A stretch of 10,656 nucleotides of DNA from CBFCZU01 sp965602635 (GTDB taxonomy: Bacteria > Planctomycetota > Phycisphaerae > SM23-33). The stretch covers positions 1-10,656 of the forward strand of contig CBFCZU010000149.1 in assembly GCA_965602635.1 (NCBI GenBank), in the 5' to 3' direction. Of this stretch, positions 6,497 to 10,656 are shown piece after piece. A program made the position numbers and the translations under genes. Under the pieces are notes generated by a model that searched no databases, was not told where the DNA came from, and saw only the letters and a list, made by a program, of their open reading frames with translations. How positions within the stretch are numbered: position 1 is the stretch's first letter; every line of letters begins with the position of its first letter.

Positions 6497-7108
6497 ATGG
6501 ATCGACAGTCGATAGTTCTCCGGGCCGCCAAACCTACGTTCGATGAAGGTCTGGCATTTGCCCGCTACCTCGACGAAGCAGCTGAAGGTTTCTTTCGTTT
6601 TATGCTCGGCCGCCGCGCTGGGCACATAATAGCCACGGCATTCGCCCAGCCCGACCACGACCTCTCCTACCAGAATGTAACCTTCGCAGAGCGCGACAAG
6701 GTCATCGTGGGAATGGTCTCAGGCTACACCGCCGAGCAGCATCGGCGTTCCTCACGCCAGCCCCTGAAGCAGGCTGCGGGGAGGTGCAATTTGCGCATGA
6801 GGATCGTACTGATACTGTTCGCTCCACTCATGCGGATTATCGACTCAATTGCCGATGGCGACTTCTACCTGCAGGCCATCGCCGTTGACAGGGAACTTCG
6901 CGGCGATGGCGTCGGCTCCGTCTTGATGGACCGTTTTGAAGAGCGGGCTCGCGCAGGCGGATCGACTCGACTATCCCTCGACGTCTCAGCCAAGAATGAG
7001 GGTGCTCGTCGATTTTATGAGCGCCGCGGGATGGCCGTCACGTCGCAGTGGCCTAAGCGCTTGCCCATACCGGGTTTGAGGTTCTATCGAATGACGAAGA
7101 CACTCTGA
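6497..7108 (+). CDS. GNAT family N-acetyltransferase, 203 aa
   Basis: Acetyl-CoA-dependent N-acetyltransferase of the GNAT fold. Motif A is clear: YLQAIAVDRELRGDGVGSVL (124-143), with the pyrophosphate-binding Arg135-x-x-Gly138-x-Gly140 loop, followed by motif B, LDVSAKNEGARRFYERRGM (161-179) with Tyr174 as the usual general-acid position. Residues 1-80 carry the early beta strands and acceptor site; the middle (95-120, MRIVLILFAPLMRIIDS) is hydrophobic and may be an inserted helix. The substrate, a small molecule or protein amine, is unknown. The gene is visibly lower in GC and less biased in third positions than all neighbours, and its ribosome site is weak (GAGAAAG at 6485-6491), which hints at a different origin. 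Gap to the HD gene is 75 bp. Confidence 0.87.
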   Translation: MDRQSIVLRAAKPTFDEGLAFARYLDEAAEGFFRFMLGRRAGHIIATAFAQPDHDLSYQNVTFAERDKVIVGMVSGYTAEQHRRSSRQPLKQAAGRCNLRMRIVLILFAPLMRIIDSIADGDFYLQAIAVDRELRGDGVGSVLMDRFEERARAGGSTRLSLDVSAKNEGARRFYERRGMAVTSQWPKRLPIPGLRFYRMTKTL

Positions 7109-7140
7109 GCCCTCAACGTTCCTGCATCAGCTTTTCAGTC

Positions 7141-7173
7141 CACGAATTACACGAATTACACGAATTGCACGAA
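7141..7173 (+). repeat. 9-bp tandem repeat ACGAATTAC, about 3.5 units
   Basis: Units at 7142-7150 and 7151-7159 are identical (ACGAATTAC), the third (7160-7168) differs by one base (ACGAATTGC) and a partial fourth (ACGAA) follows. AT-rich compared with the surroundings. Similar CACGAATTACACGAA strings occur as short dispersed intergenic repeats in environmental bacterial genomes, as far as I recall; the role is unknown. Confidence 0.8.
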
Positions 7174-7188
7174 GACGGCTGTCGCTTT

Positions 7189-7228
7189 GAGATAGGTATT
7201 GTGTCCCCCGAACTCTTCCCCCGAACTC
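7189..7228 (-). repeat. REP-like element, left inverted copy
   Basis: 40 bp reading, on the minus strand, GAGTTCGGGGG twice and then ACACAATACCTATCTC. It is the reverse complement of 10136-10173 apart from a 2-base indel (38 of 40 aligned). It resembles the short GGGGACA..ATACC repeats often found beside REP-associated (IS200-like) tyrosine transposases, but no transposase is present in the window. Confidence 0.8.
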
Positions 7229-7285
7229 GAACGCATCGGAGGCAAGGCCAGCCCGTTGTGTAGGAGCAATGCGTTGTCTGTCCGG

Positions 7286-9772
7286 CTACCTGCGCCTGCG
7301 GAGGATCATGGCCAGGCCGCCCAGGGCCAGCAGGCCGAGCGTCGCCGGCTCGGGGACCACGCTGATCTGACCGGTCGTGAGCAGGTACGGGTAATCCCAC
7401 TCGAGCCCCAGGCCCAATTCGGGCAACTGGACCAGATCGAACCTGCTGTAGGGGGCCAGGCCGCCATGGTCCAGGATGTCAAACGTGTCCCCGAATTGCG
7501 GGGCAAAGATTCCACTGCCCGGGTCGCAAAGCACCACGCTCAGCGTGCCGGCCAGGTCGGCCCTGCCGGTGATCACCAGTACGTCATATTCATCGCCGCG
7601 CAGCCGGCCGCACAGCTCGATCTCCAGCACTCCGTCCTGCGTCTGCGTGTAGTGGCCCTGGATCAGTAATAATCCCGGCGAGCTTCCCGGGGCGACGGTG
7701 CCGCCGTTGAGGACATCGGCGTCGACGCTTCCTCCGCCCCCGGTGAGCGTCCCGGCGCCATAGATCGTCACCCCTCCGCTGACGACAAGCAGCGCGGAAT
7801 CTTTGACGGTCACGGTGCCCGTTCCCTCGCTGCCGGAGGGATAGCCGCCGATGTACAGTCTCTCGCAGACGAAGCTCCCGTCCGCGACGGTCAACGTGCC
7901 GCTGGCGCCGGGGCCGGCGTAGGCTCCGACGTTCACGGTGGTGGCGGAGACCTTCCCGCCGCCGGAAACGGTCATCGTGCCGGTGCCGTAGCGTCCGACG
8001 TTCAGCCAGCCAGCCTCCAGCTCCGTCTCTGTCCCGTCCACCGTCACCTCACCCGAACTGCCCAGCTCGTGGGCGATGGAGGTGTATCCGGCGGTCACGC
8101 GCCCTCCGCCGAGTACCTCCAGCTTCCCGGTGCCGAGCAGGCCGACACGCAGGTCATCATTGATTTTCCACCAGGTGAGGCGCGGCGGGCTTCCGGTGCC
8201 GTCGACGGTCACTGTGCCGTTGCCCGTCTTTTCGCCCCCCAGGTAGGCGACGTTGGGCGCCGCCCAGCCGCTATACAACCAGCCCCCGCTCCGGATGGTA
8301 ACGGTCCCGGTGCCGGCCTTGCCCACGCCCATGCTGTTCTCAACCGCGAGCCACGACCAGTCGGTCAGTATGATCTCTCCTATCGAGCCCTCCTCTTTGC
8401 CGACATATACCCAGCCCGCAATGACGTCCCCGGCGTCCTCGATGGTCAGCTTGCCATGGCCTGCGTCTCCCACGTACAGTCCCTTCTTGGTTTCCCAGGA
8501 CCAGACAGAAGAACCCGAGGGACCGCGGACGGTCGCCTCGCTGACCGGGCTTCCCGCCCACCTCCCTATGCAGGCCTCTTCGTACGTTTTCAGCTTGCCG
8601 TTCGGGGTGATCGTCAGGCTGCCGGTGCCGAGGTATAGTGCTCCAATTGACTCAGGCTCGTCCAGGGTCACATCCGCGCCCCAGCCGGCATCATAGATGT
8701 AGACGGCTGTGCGATAGGACGGCCAGGCGTCCCAGTTCCACTGCGAGCCCATCCAGTCGCCGCTGGTCCGGCCGATCCACTTCGCTCGCGGCAGTGGAAG
8801 ATTCGCCACGTCCAGCCGCCGCACGTTTCCGCTGTGGCAGACCCACAGGCCGCCCCGGAAGAAGGACAGGTCCTCCGCGTGGGGGCAGGAGTCGTAGCTC
8901 AGGTCCGAGGCCGCGGGGTGCCGAAGAGTCGTCGGGGCATCCTCCTCGGAGAAGCTCGAGAGATTGTAGACATCGATGTAGCCCTCGTTGACCCATGTGG
9001 TCTGTGGGTAGCAGCCGAGTCCCTCCCCGTGGGACAAGTACATCTTGTCGCCGTAGATCTCGATGCCGTTGACCGCTTTCGTGTGCACCTTGTAGACGTT
9101 GTCTTTCACCAGCGTGACGTAGCGCCTATCCCCGGAAGCGTCCATGTCCTGGCCCGTGATCTCGTACCGGTAGATCGAGGTTTCGTCTTCGTCGGTGTCG
9201 TACTCCACGGCGAAGAGATACCCGTACTCGTTGCAGCCGCCATTGCCGCCGTGCGGGTGCCAGTCCACTCCGCCAAACCACTGCATCGGGTTGGTGTCGG
9301 TCGACGAGTTGTAGTAGAGAAAAGACTCCAGCTCGAAGTACTCGAAACCGTAGTCGTAGAGCTGGAGCCCGACGTATCTGTCATCGGGATCGTTCGCGGC
9401 GCCGCCGAAGGTGTCCACGGTGGCACAGACCCACCACGGGCTGGCGGTTATGCCGCCGATGTGCTCCCACTTCGCAGTCGTGTCATCATAACCGACGTAT
9501 GTGCTGGGACTGGGATGGACATCGCTGCGGGAGACCAGCGTCGTCGGATCAGTGTTGATCCAGTACTTGGACAGCTCCCAGTTGGCGGAGCTGGAGAGGT
9601 ACATGGCCCTGTCTGTGAAGCACACGCCCTGCTGGGCTTCCAAGGTATCCACGGTGAGATTGCCAGTGGTGTTGGGCAGGTCGAGGGCGCCCGTGGCCGC
9701 GGATGCGCACAGCAAACCGACAGCCAAGGTGAACGCGATCAGACAAGAGTGCTGCCGAATCGAGCCGTTCAT
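7286..9772 (-). CDS. Large PEP-CTERM protein with T5SS/PEP-CTERM-associated repeats, 828 aa
   Basis: Exported surface or matrix protein. The start MNGSIRQHSCLIAFTLAVGL is followed by a Sec cleavage region near residue 29 (AATGA) and set by a perfect AAGGAGG 7 nt upstream; a longer frame to 9988 is untranslated leader. Residues 30-370 are an aromatic- and Asp-rich beta domain (GGVDWHPHGG, YLFAVEYDTDEDETSIYRYE, GIEIYGDKMYLSHGEGLG, AEDLSFFRGGLWVCH) that may be a propeller of strand repeats; no catalytic motif was recognised. Residues 375-680 contain about six or seven degenerate repeats of type LxVGxxGxGxLTVxxGGxV, the family seen in autotransporters and PEP-CTERM proteins and predicted to form a beta-helix. 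Residues 690-800 follow the usual end module (GGTVAPGSSPGLLLIQGHYT, YDVLVITGRADLAGTLSVVL, FGDTFDIL). The tail is VPEPATLGLLALGGL, AMIL and four Arg, a textbook sorting signal. It is transcribed alone. Confidence 0.92.
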   Translation of the reverse strand: MNGSIRQHSCLIAFTLAVGLLCASAATGALDLPNTTGNLTVDTLEAQQGVCFTDRAMYLSSSANWELSKYWINTDPTTLVSRSDVHPSPSTYVGYDDTTAKWEHIGGITASPWWVCATVDTFGGAANDPDDRYVGLQLYDYGFEYFELESFLYYNSSTDTNPMQWFGGVDWHPHGGNGGCNEYGYLFAVEYDTDEDETSIYRYEITGQDMDASGDRRYVTLVKDNVYKVHTKAVNGIEIYGDKMYLSHGEGLGCYPQTTWVNEGYIDVYNLSSFSEEDAPTTLRHPAASDLSYDSCPHAEDLSFFRGGLWVCHSGNVRRLDVANLPLPRAKWIGRTSGDWMGSQWNWDAWPSYRTAVYIYDAGWGADVTLDEPESIGALYLGTGSLTITPNGKLKTYEEACIGRWAGSPVSEATVRGPSGSSVWSWETKKGLYVGDAGHGKLTIEDAGDVIAGWVYVGKEEGSIGEIILTDWSWLAVENSMGVGKAGTGTVTIRSGGWLYSGWAAPNVAYLGGEKTGNGTVTVDGTGSPPRLTWWKINDDLRVGLLGTGKLEVLGGGRVTAGYTSIAHELGSSGEVTVDGTETELEAGWLNVGRYGTGTMTVSGGGKVSATTVNVGAYAGPGASGTLTVADGSFVCERLYIGGYPSGSEGTGTVTVKDSALLVVSGGVTIYGAGTLTGGGGSVDADVLNGGTVAPGSSPGLLLIQGHYTQTQDGVLEIELCGRLRGDEYDVLVITGRADLAGTLSVVLCDPGSGIFAPQFGDTFDILDHGGLAPYSRFDLVQLPELGLGLEWDYPYLLTTGQISVVPEPATLGLLALGGLAMILRRRR

Positions 9773-9779
9773 CGATGAG

Positions 9780-9786
9780 CCTCCTT
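9780..9786 (-). promoter_or_regulatory. Shine-Dalgarno AAGGAGG of the large PEP-CTERM gene
   Basis: On the minus strand AAGGAGG lies 7 nt before the ATG at 9772-9770. It decides this start. A 6-bp hairpin (CGCAGA/TCTGCG, plus-strand 9789-9794 with 9802-9807, 7-nt loop) ends 2 nt upstream of it and could influence ribosome access. Confidence 0.85.
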
Positions 9787-9788
9787 TT

Positions 9789-9928
9789 CGCAGAGCCTTG
9801 TTCTGCGGCAGCGAGCAGCTGACGCCGGCCCGGCCCACCTGTCCGGCGCAAACAACGGCGACGCGCAACTGGCCGTCGCTGTCGCACACGGACAAGATTG
9901 AGCCAATCTCCTGACTGCGAGCGCAGTC
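9789..9928 (-). promoter_or_regulatory. Hairpin-rich 5' leader of the large PEP-CTERM gene
   Basis: Three elements can fold in the leader RNA: near its 5' part a 7-bp stem with a 2-nt centre (9922-9928 with 9913-9919); then a closing stem TTGTCCG/CGGACAG (9889-9895 with 9839-9845, one wobble pair) enclosing a 6-bp hairpin (9874-9879 with 9858-9863, 10-nt loop); and last the stem 9802-9807/9789-9794 next to the Shine-Dalgarno. No known riboswitch consensus was recognised. Confidence 0.38.
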
Positions 9929-10004
9929 TCTATCCCCTCTCTTGGCGTGCTTACTTCCCTCGGATACGCGGCTCCTCGGTCGTCGCAAAACCTGATAGGC
10001 AAAA

Positions 10005-10034
10005 AGTATACCACAGAGTTGGGGGATTCGTCAA
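10005..10034 (-). promoter_or_regulatory. Promoter-like pair TTGACG-18-TATACT
   Basis: On the minus strand TTGACG (complement of 10029-10034) is followed after 18 bp by TATACT (complement of 10005-10010); each box matches the sigma70 consensus at 5 of 6 positions. The surrounding bases are AT-rich compared with the region. Transcription would start near 9998, giving a ~225-nt leader for the gene starting at 9772. Confidence 0.55.
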
Positions 10035-10080
10035 GGCCTTTGTACAGGTTCCACACGGGCCAAAATGGAGTGAACACCTG

Positions 10081-10120
10081 GAGTTCGGGGGAGTTCGGGA
10101 GTTCGGGGGACACAATACCT
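10081..10120 (+). repeat. REP-like element, right copy A
   Basis: Three tandem GAGTTCGGG-type modules (10081-10109) ending in GGGGGACACAATACCT. The last 21 bp (10100-10120) are identical to 10148-10168 of copy B and to the reverse complement of 7194-7214. Confidence 0.82.
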
Positions 10121-10135
10121 GGGTAGTTCGGGACA

Positions 10136-10173
10136 GAGTTCGGGGGGAGTTCGGGGGACACAATACCTATCTC
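10136..10173 (+). repeat. REP-like element, right copy B
   Basis: GAGTTCGGGGG twice and then ACACAATACCTATCTC; the closest partner of the inverted left copy at 7189-7228. A related GGGGACATTACCC follows at 10186-10198. Confidence 0.82.
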
Positions 10174-10343
10174 GCTTGTAACCATGGGGACATTACCCTA
10201 GGTTTTCTTTGTGGCATGTCTTGGGCTGTCCTTTCTCTGGCGGCAGGGGAGACAGGCGCATCCCGTGGCGAAGGGCGGAAATGAACTCCTCCGGCCGCGA
10301 GTTTGCCAAAGGCTCCGAATGCTCCGCATTGCCCCGGTTCATC

Positions 10344-10470
10344 GTAGCGGCGATTGCACCGCCTCCCCAGCGTGGTGGCAAGGGCGGGGCAGTCTCCTAC
10401 GCCCCGTTGGGGCTCAGCAGGAGGGGCGCTACAGGCCAAACCCACCGATAGCTATCGGTGGGCTTTGGCC
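10344..10470 (+). ncRNA. Candidate structured RNA or folded intergenic repeat
   Basis: GTAGCG (10344-10349) pairs with CGCTAC (10427-10432) to close a two-hairpin loop. Hairpin 1: TGCACC (10355-10360) with GGTGGCA (10374-10380), one bulge. Hairpin 2: CTCCT (10394-10398) with AGGAG (10419-10423), stacked outside GCCCC-GTT-GGGGC (10401-10413). One base later the 37-nt hairpin 10434-10470 begins. The ordered, nested arrangement is suggestive, but there is no promoter, covariation evidence or known family, and it could instead be a mobile repeat. Confidence 0.3.
10434..10470. repeat. Long hairpin/palindrome centred on GATAGCTATC
   Basis: Left arm 10434-10451 (GGCCAAACCCACCGATAG) and right arm 10452-10470 are complementary over 18 bp with a single bulged G; the central 22 bp (10441-10462) are a perfect palindrome. 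No T-run follows, so a transcription terminator is possible but not typical; a cruciform-forming protein-binding site or dispersed repeat are alternatives. Confidence 0.75.
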
Positions 10471-10579
10471 AGGAGTCGCACGCGAAGCAGGGGGGGGATG
10501 CAGGCGATTCACAGGGCTCTGCTTCATAACCAGCTATCCCTTGCATCCCATGCATCCCTGCTAGGCTGCTTTGGCAACA

Positions 10580-10597
10580 CGTTTGCGCGCGCAAACG
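10580..10597. repeat. Perfect 18-bp palindrome
   Basis: CGTTTGCGCGCGCAAACG is its own reverse complement, with a GCGCGCGC core. It could bind a dimeric regulator or be the stem of a hairpin; it is followed by an 8-C run. No neighbouring gene is visible to assign it to. Confidence 0.7.
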
Positions 10598-10656
10598 GCA
10601 CCCCCCCCTCCCGGCGAAATCGCGGGAAAATGAAATTTTCGGCCGCCGGCCCGGCC

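Larger units (their letters stand above)
7109..7285. other. Convergent intergenic gap with repeats
   Basis: Separates the acetyltransferase from the 3' end of the large minus-strand gene. It holds a short tandem repeat (7141-7173) and an inverted-repeat element (7189-7228). No clear intrinsic terminator with a T-run was found for either gene. Confidence 0.6.
10174..10656. other. Non-coding, palindrome-rich right end
   Basis: Several short frames are open on both strands, but none has a ribosome site, a recognisable domain or normal composition. The stretch instead holds nested stems (10344-10432), a long hairpin (10434-10470), an inverted repeat around GGGATGCA/TGCATCCC (10495-10502 with 10542-10549 or 10551-10558), an 8-G run (10490-10497), an 8-C run (10601-10608) and a palindrome (10580-10597). 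Confidence 0.5.

Noticed and set aside
6444..6515. A 23-codon frame (MAVLMRIRLNAVRLRK...) overlapping the start of the acetyltransferase
   Set aside because: No convincing ribosome site and no recognisable leader-peptide feature; overlap with the real start may be chance.
7141..7173. Tandem 9-bp repeat considered as a CRISPR array
   Set aside because: There are no spacers between units and the unit is much too short; it is a simple tandem repeat.
9773..9988. 72-residue N-terminal extension of the large PEP-CTERM protein
   Set aside because: The ATG at 9772 has a perfect Shine-Dalgarno and starts a signal peptide; the extension is charged, Arg-rich and overlaps the structured leader.
10209..10564. 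Open frames of 80-117 codons on the plus strand at the right end
   Set aside because: They run through the nested stems and palindromes, have no ribosome site or domain, and different frames are equally open.

Overview
The window looks like a piece of a high-GC genome from the Planctomycetota (Phycisphaerae-like). Three things point there: four intact or partial secreted proteins ending in a PEP-CTERM sorting tail (Pro-Glu-Pro, hydrophobic stretch, Arg cluster), a dockerin-like calcium-binding module placed just before one such tail, and a large protein built from T5SS/PEP-CTERM-associated beta repeats. Verrucomicrobiota is a less likely alternative. No rRNA, tRNA, CRISPR array or intact transposase is visible.

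Layout. The left part (3-2630, + strand) holds the 3' end of a dockerin/PEP-CTERM protein, a 670-bp gap with a good sigma70-type promoter and a structured leader, then two PEP-CTERM proteins (1043-1627 and 1823-2470) that look like diverged paralogues. Right after the second lies a decayed copy of a PEP-CTERM tail (2514-2630), part of which is almost identical to the tail of the intact gene. The middle part has a metallo-beta-lactamase-fold hydrolase on the minus strand (2684-3451). It is divergent from a plus-strand group: a 695-aa secreted conserved protein (3718-5805), an HD-domain phosphohydrolase 28 bp downstream (5834-6421), and a GNAT acetyltransferase of lower GC (6497-7108). The divergent gap carries a 50-codon remnant of a lost minus-strand gene. 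The right part is dominated by an 828-aa PEP-CTERM beta-repeat protein on the minus strand (7286-9772), with a strong Shine-Dalgarno, a ~225-nt leader rich in hairpins and a promoter-like pair at 10005-10034.

The large gene is bracketed by inverted copies of a ~40-bp GTTCGGGGG/ACACAATACC element (7189-7228 against 10081-10173) resembling the short repeats left near REP-associated tyrosine transposases. The last 650 bp (9989-10656) appear non-coding but are full of nested stems and palindromes, the most structured part being 10344-10470.

Function. The PEP-CTERM proteins would be exported by Sec and handled by an exosortase encoded elsewhere; they are probably surface or matrix proteins. The 695-aa protein is probably periplasmic or extracellular and may act on polysaccharide, but that is inference. 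The HD protein, hydrolase and acetyltransferase are cytoplasmic enzymes with unknown substrates. No defence, secretion or biosynthetic system could be assembled from these genes; the most unusual material is the RNA-like leaders, the duplicated sorting tail and the repeat-rich right end.
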